A stretch of 33,698 nucleotides of DNA, taken from the NCBI RefSeq assembly GCF_018588885.1, contig NZ_JAFFIW010000054.1, positions 1 to 33,698 on the forward strand, written 5' to 3'. The position numbers and the translations under genes were made by a program. The DNA is from Mesorhizobium sp. dw_380. GTDB lineage: Bacteria > Pseudomonadota > Alphaproteobacteria > Rhizobiales > Rhizobiaceae. The notes beneath the pieces are model-generated. The model made no database searches, was not told where the DNA came from, and was given only the letters and a program-made list of their open reading frames with translations. Below, one piece after another: positions 15,897 to 24,256 of this stretch (the first letter of the stretch is position 1; every line of letters starts with the position of its first letter).

Positions 15897-17195
15897 ATGA
15901 TGTCGAGCTCCTCACACCAATCCATTCGACGCTATATGCGTTTGGGCCTCATCGCGGTCGCGCTGCTGGTTGGCGGCGTTGGCGGCTGGGCCTCGCTGAC
16001 GCGGATTTCAGGAGCGGTCATCGCCTCCGGCGTTCTCGTCGTCGATTCCCACGTCAAGGATGTGCAGCATTCGACCGGCGGCATCGTTGGCGAGATCGCG
16101 GCGCGTGACGGCGACCGCGTCAGGCGCGGGGCGCTGCTCGTGCGCCTCGATCCCACGGTGCCGGCGGCCAACCTCGCCGTCGTCACCAAGGCCCTCGACC
16201 AGCTGTCGGCACGCGAGGCGCGCTTGGAGGCAGAGCGCCGGGGTGCCGACGGCATCGCCTTTCCGAAGGATATTGTCGATCGCCGCGGCGATCCGGCCAT
16301 CGCCGAAATCATCGCCGGGGAGGAACAGGTCTTCGAGACAAGGCGCGCGGGTCGTTCCGGTCAGAAGGGCCAGCTGCAGGAGCGCATCCTGCAGCTGCAG
16401 AAGGAGATTGCCGGGGATACGGCCCAGGCGGATGCCAAGTCGCAGGAAATCACGCTTGTCGAGGAGGAACTGGCCAGCATACGCGCGCTGTGGAAGAAGC
16501 GGCTGATCTCGATCGACCGCCTGACTGCCATGGAGCGCGAGTCGGCGCGGCTCGATGGCGAGCGCGGCCAGTTGACGGCGGCCCTTGCGCAGGCCCAGGG
16601 CAAGATCGCCGAGATCAATTTGCAGATCATCCAGATCGACCTCGAACTCAGCACCGACGTCAACAAGGATTTGCGCGAGATCGACGCCAAGGTCGGCGAA
16701 CTTACGGAGCGCAAGATCGCCGCCGAGGACCAGCTCAAGCGCATCGACATTCGTGCGCCTCAGGACGGCATCGTGCAGCAGTCCATCGCCCACACCATCG
16801 GCGGCGTCATCACGCCTGGCCAGACGATCATGCAGATCGTTCCCGACAGCGACAGCCTGACGGTCGAGGCCAAGATCGCGCCGAGCGACATCGACCAGCT
16901 CTGGGTCGGCCAGCCGGCGGCGTTGCGCTTCTCGGCTTTCAACCAGCGCACCACGCCGCAAATCAATGGCACGATCGAACGAACCTCGCCGGACACGACG
17001 ACCGATCAGCGCACCGGCATCAGCTACTACACCGTTCGCATCGCGACCACGACCGCCGAGGTGGCACGCCTCGGTGCGGTCAAGCTGGTTCCCGGCATGC
17101 CGGTCGAATCCTTCATCAAAACCGCTGACCGGACCGTGATCTCCTACCTCGTCAAACCGCTGCAGGACCAGATCAACCGCGCCTTCAGGGAGTGA
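15897..17195 (+). CDS. Type I secretion adaptor (HlyD/PrtE-type membrane fusion protein)
   Basis: Periplasmic adaptor of 432 aa anchored in the inner membrane. There is a short cytoplasmic N-terminus, a single TM at about 16-34 and a lipoyl-type segment (HSTGGIVGEIAARDGDRVRR). A long Gln/Glu-rich coiled coil (about 140-270) follows, then the second lipoyl half (IRAPQDGIVQQ), a beta-barrel (TVEAKIAPSDIDQLWVGQPA) and the C-terminal HlyD signature region (VPGMPVESFIKTADRT). Length and order fit PrtE/AprE. It starts 4 bp after the exporter's stop and shares its operon; together they should bridge to an outer-membrane channel and export the 11017-13818 protein. Confidence 0.94.
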   Translation: MMSSSSHQSIRRYMRLGLIAVALLVGGVGGWASLTRISGAVIASGVLVVDSHVKDVQHSTGGIVGEIAARDGDRVRRGALLVRLDPTVPAANLAVVTKALDQLSAREARLEAERRGADGIAFPKDIVDRRGDPAIAEIIAGEEQVFETRRAGRSGQKGQLQERILQLQKEIAGDTAQADAKSQEITLVEEELASIRALWKKRLISIDRLTAMERESARLDGERGQLTAALAQAQGKIAEINLQIIQIDLELSTDVNKDLREIDAKVGELTERKIAAEDQLKRIDIRAPQDGIVQQSIAHTIGGVITPGQTIMQIVPDSDSLTVEAKIAPSDIDQLWVGQPAALRFSAFNQRTTPQINGTIERTSPDTTTDQRTGISYYTVRIATTTAEVARLGAVKLVPGMPVESFIKTADRTVISYLVKPLQDQINRAFRE

Positions 17196-17328
17196 GGGGA
17201 ATGTCCGGCATCGTGCGATCCGGTTGACGAATGCACGTCGCCCAAATGGCGGGCGCTCGCGGCGCGGTGAACAAAATGTGTAACCAAAACCAGCGGACGT
17301 CCGTTTATAAAGGCACGGAGGCAAAGCG

Positions 17329-18015
17329 ATGTCCCGCGTCTACGATCTTGCATCCGATGGGATTCGGCGTGTCTATGAAAAGCGAATAGACGCGCCGGCG
17401 ATCCTTGAGACCACAACTGAATTTCCGAATGCGGCGAAATTCACCGGCGCCTGGCGCGAAATCCGCGACGAAGCGCTTGGCGTGCATGCGCGCAAGGTTC
17501 CCCGCTTCCACGATATCATGCCGGAGCAGGCCGATATCTCGGCCAATGACGGCCTCGACTGGCGCATGTTCGTGCTCAAGGCCTACGACGTCGCGGTTCC
17601 CGAAAACCTCGCGCGGATGCCGGTCCTCAGCCGGTTGCTTGCCGAATGCCCGGAAGTCAAATCGGCGGCTGTTTCGTTCCTTGCTCCGCGCAAGCATATC
17701 CCCAGGCATCGCGGACCGTTCCGCGGCATCATGCGATTTCACCTTGGCCTGGTCATTCCGCGGCAGGCCGACGGTCGCCCGGCAACCGTCATGATGATCA
17801 ACCATCAGGAGAAACGGATCACGGATGGCGAAGGCATGCTGTGGGACGATACCTACCCTCACGAGGTGATGAACAATGCCGACGAAGCCCGCATAGCCCT
17901 GCTTCTCGATGTCTGGCGCCCGGCAATGCCTTGGGACATGGAGATCCTGTCCCGGCTGATCGTGCGCGGCGTGCGGGCGGGGATGCGCCGCAGGGGCGTG
18001 TCGTTCACGGGCTGA
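17329..18015 (+). CDS. Aspartyl/asparaginyl beta-hydroxylase family dioxygenase
   Basis: A 228-aa Fe(II)/2-oxoglutarate-dependent oxygenase of the AspH/LpxO fold. The core motif HIPRHRGPFRGIMRFHLGL gives the first iron ligand (about His127) and the RxH pair (Arg136/His138). The second motif LWDDTYPHEVMNNADEARI gives the second iron ligand His178 and the 2-oxoglutarate-binding Arg188. These match the two-histidine site of the AspH family, which lacks the usual acidic ligand. There is no signal peptide, so it is cytoplasmic or membrane-associated. Bacterial members hydroxylate either protein Asp/Asn residues or lipid A acyl chains (LpxO); the sequence does not decide. A good ribosome site (GGAGG) precedes the ATG. 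It lies 133 bp downstream of the secretion adaptor on the same strand and may have its own promoter. Confidence 0.88.
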   Translation: MSRVYDLASDGIRRVYEKRIDAPAILETTTEFPNAAKFTGAWREIRDEALGVHARKVPRFHDIMPEQADISANDGLDWRMFVLKAYDVAVPENLARMPVLSRLLAECPEVKSAAVSFLAPRKHIPRHRGPFRGIMRFHLGLVIPRQADGRPATVMMINHQEKRITDGEGMLWDDTYPHEVMNNADEARIALLLDVWRPAMPWDMEILSRLIVRGVRAGMRRRGVSFTG

Positions 18016-18169
18016 ACCCACGGCGGGGGCGGCTTTCGCGGGCGACCCGGCCCGGGTTGACGACCTGATCGTGCCTTGCGAGACGCGGCCGACCGTGGGG
18101 GGATGGACCCAGAACAGGCGGGTCGGACGCGCTCGCTGACGTTGGTCACCATTTGTCTTCGTATTGCGC

Positions 18170-18607
18170 TCAGCCGAGTTCCTGGGCGAGCCCGATGAGA
18201 AGCCCTTCAGGCCCACGGATGTAGCAGAGCCGATACACGTCTTTATACTGGACCACTTCGCCTACGAGCTGCGCGCCGCGCGTGCGGAGCCGTTCAAGCG
18301 TCTCGTCGATGTCGTCCACGGTGAACATGACGCGGAGGTAGCCCAGGGCGTTGACCGGGGCGTTCCGGTGATCCGCGACGACAGGCGGCGTGAGGAAGCG
18401 GGAGAGTTCGAGCCGGCTGTGGCCGTCCGGTGTGCGCATCATGGCAATCTCGACATGCTGATCGCCCAGTCCAGTGATACGTCCGGCCCATTCTCCTTCG
18501 ATCGTGGCCCGCCCTTCGAGCTCAAGGCCGAGCTCGCGAAAGAAATCAATCGTTCCTCCGAGGTCCTCGACGACGATTCCTACGTTGTCCATCCGCTTGA
18601 GCGCCAT
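18170..18607 (-). CDS. VOC-family (glyoxalase/bleomycin-resistance fold) protein
   Basis: A 145-aa protein with two beta-alpha-beta-beta-beta units of the vicinal-oxygen-chelate superfamily. The first unit starts MDNVGIVVEDLGGTIDFFRELGLEL; the second is GYLRVMFTVDDIDETLERLRTRG. The C-terminal motif YIRGPEGLLIGLAQEL holds the usual metal-ligand Glu (134), and His51 in HVEIAMM and Glu67 are further candidate ligands. Members are lyases, dioxygenases or resistance proteins; substrate cannot be assigned. The ATG at 18607 has GGAG 9 nt upstream, inside the second copy of a 20-bp tandem repeat. It is divergent from the RhtA-like exporter (187-bp gap) and convergent with the hydroxylase gene. Confidence 0.88.
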   Translation of the reverse strand: MALKRMDNVGIVVEDLGGTIDFFRELGLELEGRATIEGEWAGRITGLGDQHVEIAMMRTPDGHSRLELSRFLTPPVVADHRNAPVNALGYLRVMFTVDDIDETLERLRTRGAQLVGEVVQYKDVYRLCYIRGPEGLLIGLAQELG

Positions 18608-18608
18608 G

Positions 18609-18648
18609 GTTCCAATCTCCAAGGTGTCGTTCCAATCTACAAGGCGTC
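18609..18648 (-). repeat. 20-bp tandem duplication at the VOC gene ribosome site
   Basis: GTTCCAATCTCCAAGGTGTC (18609-18628) and GTTCCAATCTACAAGGCGTC (18629-18648) match at 18 of 20 positions and abut. On the minus strand the start-proximal copy supplies the Shine-Dalgarno GGAG; the distal copy has GTAG instead. Confidence 0.75.
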
Positions 18649-18794
18649 GCCTGGTCCAACAACGGACGCACCCGCGGCAGGCGCCAGCGCGACCCATCCT
18701 GCCCTCATCAAGCCGTCTTCGCTGCCTCACGACAGGCGGGCTGCTTCCTCCTATTCCGATGCCGCCGCGCGCATCATGCGGCGTGGAGGATCGA

Positions 18795-19676
18795 ATGACA
18801 TCGACGCAGGTTATCAGTCGCGATGCGGCGCCCTTGCCCGTCGCGGCGCTGATGGGCGCCATGGTGTCGATCCAGATCGGCGCCACCTTCGCCAAGACCC
18901 TGTTCCCGCTGATCGGCGCGCAGGGCACGACGACGCTGAGGCTGGTCGTCGGCGCGCTGATGCTGATCGCGGTGCTGCGGCCCTGGCAAATGCGGCCCTC
19001 GCGCGCCACCTTGCCGTGGCTCGTCGCCTATGGGGTGACGCTCTGCGCACTCAACCTTCTGTTCTACGCGGCACTTGCCAGGATCCCGCTCGGCGTCGCG
19101 GTGGCGCTGGAATTCTCCGGTCCGCTGCTGGTGGCGACGCTGACCTCGCGGCGCGCCAGCGATTTTGCCTGGATCGCGCTCGCGGTGGCCGGGATCATAT
19201 TGCTGTCGCCGTTCATCCGCTCGCTGCAGCCGCTCGACCCCGTGGGCGTGATGCTGGCGCTTGCGGCCGGCGGCTTCTGGGCGCTCTATATCGTGCTCGC
19301 CCAGAAGGCCGGCGCGGAGCTTGGCACCCGCACCACCGCTTACGGCATGGCGATCGCCGCCGTTCTGGTGTTGCCCTTCGGCGTGGCCGAGGCCGGCATG
19401 GGACTGCTTTCGCCGTCGATCCTGGTCAGCGTGCTGCTCGTCGGCCTGTTCTCCAGCGCGCTGCCGTTCTGGCTGGAGATGGTGGCGCTGACCCGGATGC
19501 CGGCCCGCATCTACGGGACACTGACCTGCCTGGAGCCGGGGCTGGGCGCGCTGGCCGGCTTCCTGTTCCTGCACGAAAGCCTGACCGCGCCGCAACTGGC
19601 CGGTATTGCCGCCGTCATTGTCGCGGCCGCCGGCACAGCGCTGACGTCAAAGCCGCCAGTGCCATCGCCGGAGTAG
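18795..19676 (+). CDS. rhtA: RhtA-like EamA/DMT-family exporter (threonine/homoserine type)
   Basis: Inner-membrane drug/metabolite transporter of 293 aa with ten predicted TM helices in two EamA halves. Motifs along its length match E. coli RhtA as I remember it: SIQIGATFAKTLFPLIGAQG, TTTLRLVVGALMLIAVLRPW, PLGVAVALEFSGPLLVA, GGFWALYIVLAQKAGAE, LPFWLEMVALTRMPAR and YGTLTCLEPGLGALAGFLFL. RhtA exports threonine, homoserine and some toxic amino-acid analogues using the proton gradient. The ATG follows GGAGG at 6 nt; an upstream in-frame extension to 18474 runs through the divergent VOC gene and is rejected. The symbol is a family-level call, and the natural substrate here could differ. Confidence 0.9.
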   Translation: MTSTQVISRDAAPLPVAALMGAMVSIQIGATFAKTLFPLIGAQGTTTLRLVVGALMLIAVLRPWQMRPSRATLPWLVAYGVTLCALNLLFYAALARIPLGVAVALEFSGPLLVATLTSRRASDFAWIALAVAGIILLSPFIRSLQPLDPVGVMLALAAGGFWALYIVLAQKAGAELGTRTTAYGMAIAAVLVLPFGVAEAGMGLLSPSILVSVLLVGLFSSALPFWLEMVALTRMPARIYGTLTCLEPGLGALAGFLFLHESLTAPQLAGIAAVIVAAAGTALTSKPPVPSPE

Positions 19677-19773
19677 GGGCGGCAGGCAGGCTCATGCGAA
19701 GCCGGTTCAGCGTTCTCCCCGGCCGCGAGCGATCATTGTCTCGATCCGGTCGGTATCTGTTCTGTTGTCGTCG

Positions 19774-22700
19774 TCAGAACTTCACACTGAGGTCGACCTT
19801 CGCGCCATTGTCGACGCTGCCGCCGCCGAACTGCCCGGAATAGGACAGGCCGAGCGTGGCGTTGGAGGCAAGCGGCAGGTCGAGGCCGGCCTCGACCAGG
19901 GCGCTGTCCCTGGCGATCGGCACACCGGCAATGGTGAATTGATCGCCGCCGGCAAAGGCGAAACTTGAGGTCGGCGTGACGTCGCCGAAGGCATGGCGCC
20001 AGCCGAGCATGCCGCGCGCGGTGGCGTTGATGCCGCCCAGCGAGAAGTCGGTCGAGCCGCGCAGGCCGAGCGTGGTGAAGGTGGCGTCCGTGGTCGAGCC
20101 GGCGCTGGTCAGTGCGGCCGGGCCGCCTGTCTCGGTGAAGCCGTCGGTGTGAACGCTGACATAGGCAAGGTTGGCGAACGGCTCGAACTTGAAGCTGCCG
20201 CTGGTCTCGGCCTTGTAGGCGAGTTCGCCGAAGATTTGCGCGGTGCCGGCATCGTAGTCGGCCGACAATCCATCCGCGAAGCCGTTGAAGGCGACGGAGC
20301 GATGCGTCGAGAGGCTGCTCCAGCTATAGGCGGCGCCGCTGCGGAAAGCGATGGCACCCCAATTGGTGCCGCCATAGAGACCGAGATGGTAATTGTCGTC
20401 CTTGCCTGATGAGTTGCGGTCATCGGCATGGAAAGAGGAATGGCTGTAGCCGCCGAGAACACCGACGCGCCAGCCACTGACCAGCGTGTCGGCGCCGGCC
20501 AGCAGGCCGCCGGTCGAGCGATCGAAGGCGGCGGCATTGCCGTCGCTGTCGGTCTTGCCCCAGGACCCGAAGGCCTGGCCCCAGACGGCGAAGCGGTCGG
20601 TGTCGGCGGCGACCATTTCAGGCCCGCCTTCGCCATAGGCCATGACCGGCAGGGCAGCAGTGCCGGCGTCGCCGAAGGCGGCGCGGATACGGTTGGTCGC
20701 GGCGTCGCGGACGAAGCGGCTGTCCTCGACCAGCATGCCCTTGGCTGACGCATGGATCTCGCCGGAGAGCTGGTCGAAGGCGTCCTGGGCGGCCGCTTCG
20801 GTCGGTGACGCCATAATGGCATCAAAGAGCGGATTGCCGCTGCCAAGGCTTTCAACGCCGCCGCCGGTGGCGATCTGGTTGGGCGTCAGGCCGACATCGG
20901 TGAAGGACTTTGCCTGCACCACATCGAGGTAGACATGCGTCGCATCGTAATTGGCGAGAAGGCCGTAGAAAGGGCCGGCTCCGCTCAGCGTATAGGTGCC
21001 GGTGACGACCGTGTCGGCTTGCAGCACCGTGTAGTGCGTGCCCAGCACATAAGGCGCGGCATCCGTCTTGACCACGTCGAGGATAGCGCCGGCGGCGATC
21101 GTCGCCGTGCCCGTCGCCTGGATGAGATCGGACTGGCCGGTCGAGTTCAATTCGACCTGGTAGATCGAGCCCGCCGCCTGGTCGACATCGCCCGCGACAT
21201 GGAGCGTGCCGATCGAATTGCCCGGCGCGATGATGCCGCCCGACTGTGCGACGATGCCGCCCACCGTGCCATTGCCGCCCAGTGTGCCGCCCGAGATCGT
21301 CACCAGCGAGCTGGCCAGCGAACCGTTCACGGCCAGCCGTCCACCGCTGACATTGGTGGCGCCGGTGAAGCCGCTCGAATCGGCGGTCAGGTTGGTGTTG
21401 CCGGCGATCTGGTTGATCGTGCCCAGCCCGCTGATCGCCGAGGCGAAGGCGTAGTTCGTGTCGGTGTGGTTGAAGTTGATCGCGCCCGTGCCTGCGCCGA
21501 ACTGGACGTTCGCCGCGTTGAGCGTGCCAGCGGCCGCCGCCGGCGATCCGCTCGCGGCACCGATGTTCAGCGTGCCGACGGAGCCCGCCCCGACGGCGAT
21601 GTTGACCACGCCGCCAGCCGACACGGTGCCGGCATTCGCAATCGTCAGCGTGCCTCGGCCAGAAGCGCCGACATAGAGATTTCCGCTATTGGTCCACGTC
21701 GAGTTGGTGCCGCTGATGTTAGCCATACCGACGACCCCGGCATAAAAGCCCAGATAGCCATCGGTGTTGGCGACCTTGCCGCCGTTCGAGACGATCAATA
21801 AGCCCGTGCCACCCTGACCGACAAGAAGGAGGTTGCTGTTGGTCCAGGTCGAGCCCGCGCCGCTGACCATTGCCGTGCCCACGGCCCCGGCATCAAAACC
21901 CAGATAGCCGGCAGCGCTGGTGACCGTACCGCCGTTTGAGATCGCCAGCGTTCCGGTGCCGTCTTCGCCGATATAGAGGGTGGCATGGTTGGTCCAAACC
22001 GAGCCGACACCGTCGACCGTCACCGACCCGACCGCGCCCACCGCGGAGCCTACGGTGCTCACCAGGTTGTCGACGTTGCCGCCGTTCGAGATCGTCAACT
22101 TTCCCGTACCGGAATTGCCGATGCGCAGGTCCGAGAAATTGATCCAGGTCGAGCCGGCGCCATCGACGGTGGCGGTGCCCGTGGAGCCCGCGGCATTGCC
22201 TACATAGCCAGTCTGGTTGCTGACCGTGCCGCCATTCGAGATCGTCAGCGTGCCGGTGCCGGCGAGGCCGAGGTAAAGGTCCGCACCGTTCGTCCATTTC
22301 GACCCCGTGCCATCAACCGTGACAGTGCCGATATCACCGCCATTTGCCCCAACCTTGCCATTGGTATCGGTGACCTCTCCGCCGTTGGTGACAGACATCG
22401 TGCCGGCGCTAAGAAACGACAAATCGCCGCTGTTTACCCACTTGGAGCCAAGACCGTCAACCGTTGCCGAGGCGCTGGACCCGCTATAGTATCCGACATA
22501 CCCATCGGCATTGGACACCAGGCCGCCATGGCTGATAGCAAGGACACCGTTCCCGGCCACTCCCAAAATCAAACCGGTGGTGATGGTCCAATTCGAGCCG
22601 ACGCCATCGATGATGGCCGTGCCGGTCGTTCCCGGATTGCTGCCGACACTGCCACTGTTGCTGGTGACCGTGCCGCCGTGGGTAACCGCGAGGATGCCGT

Positions 22701-24024
22701 TGCCGTCCACCCCAAGATAGCCGCTGTTGGTCCAGATCGATCCTAGGCCATTCACGGTTACCGCGCCCGAGGAACCTATATCGTACGCCACAAGGCCATT
22801 GACATCAGACACAGCACCGCCGTTAGAGATATGGAGCGTGCCGGTGCCGCCCTCACCAATATGCAGATCACCGGTGTTGGTCCAGGTTGAGCCGTCGACC
22901 AAAACCGCGCCGGTCGAGCCTGCCTGCGCGCCAACAACGCCGTTGCCATTGCTGACGGCGCCGCCATTGTAGATCCCCAGAGTGCCTGTGCCGTAATCCC
23001 CGACAGCGAGATCCCCGCTGTTGATCCAGGCCGAACCCGTGCCATCGATGTACGCGAATCCGTTGGAGCTGGAGTACGTGCCCACGGTTCCATCAGCATT
23101 GCTGACCGTGCCGCTATTGGTGATGTCCAGAATGCCGGTGCCAATCTGTCCGACCGTCAAATCGCCGCTATTCGTCCATGTCGACCCCGCGCCGGAGACA
23201 TTGACGGTGCCATGGGAGCCGGCATTCGCGGCAACGACGCCGGTCACATCCGTCACGGTTGCTCCGCTGAATATGTCCAGAAATCCGGTGCCCTGATCGC
23301 CGACGGTCACCTGGGAAGCGTTTGTCCACTTCGAGCCTGCCCCTGTCACCACAACGGTGCCGGAGGCCGAGGAACTCCCGCCGATATTGGCAAGGTCGTC
23401 CGTCAACAGGCCGCCATTTGAAACCGTCACCGAGCCGGTGCCGCCGAAACCGACATAGAGATTGCCCGTGCTGTTCCATTGCGACCCGGCGCCATTGACC
23501 GTGGCCGTTCCAAGGGAGCCGGAATTGTAACCGACAAAACTATTGCCATCATTCATAATACCGCCGCTGGCAACGTTCAGCGTGCCGGTGCCGCCATATC
23601 CAACCACGAAATTGGCGAAAGTACTCCATGAGGAGCCGGCGCCGGTGATCGTTGCCGATGCATTGGCGGTTGCCGAATATGCCAATGTACCGTCTTGGCT
23701 GGTGAGAGTGCCGGCATTCGAAATGGTCAGATCACCGGTTGAAGAAGAGCCATTTGCTATGGTGAGACCGGCGGCAAAGGCATTTCCGCCGTTGATGACA
23801 GTCGGGTTGACGGCGATTGTGTTGATAGTGACATTGTCGGCCGCTGTCGGCAGCGACGCGGGGCTCCAGTTTCCGGCGGTAAACCAATCCGTGGAGACAG
23901 CGCCGGTCCAGGTCTCGGCTGCGAAGGCGGTGATCGGCTGGCCAAGACCGATCAGCGCGGTCGACGCCAGCAGCAGATACTTCAACCCCGTCGCCTTGCG
24001 GCCTGCAAATCCATTCTGCGGCAT
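19774..24024 (-). CDS. Type Va autotransporter with PEP-CTERM-associated repeats
   Basis: Surface protein of 1416 aa. A signal peptide (1-36, ending AFAA) precedes TWTGAVSTDWFTAGNW, typical of the start of such passengers. Residues about 97-800 hold some 14 tandem ~50-residue repeats of the form VGxxGTGTLTISNGG...GTVTVDGxGSTWTNSG (the T5SS/PEP-CTERM-associated repeat), predicted to build a beta-helix. An autochaperone-like junction follows (SGGTLGGNGTVGG, IIAPGNSIGTLHVAGD). The C-terminal autotransporter barrel (about 1140-1416; starts RFAVWGQAFGSWG) ends in Phe, as needed for BAM recognition. The ribosome site AGGGG precedes the ATG. Likely an adhesin or autoaggregation factor; no protease or lipase motif is visible in the passenger. 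It lies downstream of an AraC-type regulator on the same strand. Confidence 0.94.
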   Translation of the reverse strand: MPQNGFAGRKATGLKYLLLASTALIGLGQPITAFAAETWTGAVSTDWFTAGNWSPASLPTAADNVTINTIAVNPTVINGGNAFAAGLTIANGSSSTGDLTISNAGTLTSQDGTLAYSATANASATITGAGSSWSTFANFVVGYGGTGTLNVASGGIMNDGNSFVGYNSGSLGTATVNGAGSQWNSTGNLYVGFGGTGSVTVSNGGLLTDDLANIGGSSSASGTVVVTGAGSKWTNASQVTVGDQGTGFLDIFSGATVTDVTGVVAANAGSHGTVNVSGAGSTWTNSGDLTVGQIGTGILDITNSGTVSNADGTVGTYSSSNGFAYIDGTGSAWINSGDLAVGDYGTGTLGIYNGGAVSNGNGVVGAQAGSTGAVLVDGSTWTNTGDLHIGEGGTGTLHISNGGAVSDVNGLVAYDIGSSGAVTVNGLGSIWTNSGYLGVDGNGILAVTHGGTVTSNSGSVGSNPGTTGTAIIDGVGSNWTITTGLILGVAGNGVLAISHGGLVSNADGYVGYYSGSSASATVDGLGSKWVNSGDLSFLSAGTMSVTNGGEVTDTNGKVGANGGDIGTVTVDGTGSKWTNGADLYLGLAGTGTLTISNGGTVSNQTGYVGNAAGSTGTATVDGAGSTWINFSDLRIGNSGTGKLTISNGGNVDNLVSTVGSAVGAVGSVTVDGVGSVWTNHATLYIGEDGTGTLAISNGGTVTSAAGYLGFDAGAVGTAMVSGAGSTWTNSNLLLVGQGGTGLLIVSNGGKVANTDGYLGFYAGVVGMANISGTNSTWTNSGNLYVGASGRGTLTIANAGTVSAGGVVNIAVGAGSVGTLNIGAASGSPAAAAGTLNAANVQFGAGTGAINFNHTDTNYAFASAISGLGTINQIAGNTNLTADSSGFTGATNVSGGRLAVNGSLASSLVTISGGTLGGNGTVGGIVAQSGGIIAPGNSIGTLHVAGDVDQAAGSIYQVELNSTGQSDLIQATGTATIAAGAILDVVKTDAAPYVLGTHYTVLQADTVVTGTYTLSGAGPFYGLLANYDATHVYLDVVQAKSFTDVGLTPNQIATGGGVESLGSGNPLFDAIMASPTEAAAQDAFDQLSGEIHASAKGMLVEDSRFVRDAATNRIRAAFGDAGTAALPVMAYGEGGPEMVAADTDRFAVWGQAFGSWGKTDSDGNAAAFDRSTGGLLAGADTLVSGWRVGVLGGYSHSSFHADDRNSSGKDDNYHLGLYGGTNWGAIAFRSGAAYSWSSLSTHRSVAFNGFADGLSADYDAGTAQIFGELAYKAETSGSFKFEPFANLAYVSVHTDGFTETGGPAALTSAGSTTDATFTTLGLRGSTDFSLGGINATARGMLGWRHAFGDVTPTSSFAFAGGDQFTIAGVPIARDSALVEAGLDLPLASNATLGLSYSGQFGGGSVDNGAKVDLSVKF
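21600..23740 (-). repeat. About 14 tandem ~150-bp repeats in the autotransporter passenger
   Basis: Each unit encodes about 50 residues with the anchors GxGSxWTN, VGxxGTGxL and SNGGxV. Most units are 48-50 residues; the sixth lacks two residues at GSTWTNTG and the ninth and seventh are 48. The last unit (GTNSTWTNSGNLYVG) is partial and runs into the linker. Copies are diverged in DNA, so recent recombination between them is not obvious. Confidence 0.85.
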
Positions 24025-24256
24025 CTAAACCCCTGACATGACAGTCGTTTCACCCTGAGCCTGACATGGCATCGGAGTCCGCCTGTTGTCTTGGGCAGGA
24101 CCGCACCAGAATTGGACTGGAGCGAGATGCGGTGCCTTTTGCGCGCTGTGTGTCGGTTTGGCACCATCGATCGGCCCGGGCGCCATGGAGCATCGCCTTC
24201 GCAAGGGAGCGGAATCGGAATCGCGCCGCTCGGCCGGTTTCCGGAGGCGCCAGAAT

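Noticed and set aside
13778..15925. A 715-aa minus-strand open frame opposite the type I exporter
   Set aside because: Shadow of the exporter gene, with no recognisable domain; the plus strand carries all ABC motifs.
21600..23740. Regular repeats that might suggest a CRISPR array
   Set aside because: They are ~150-bp coding units in frame inside an autotransporter, with diverged sequence and no short identical repeats with spacers.
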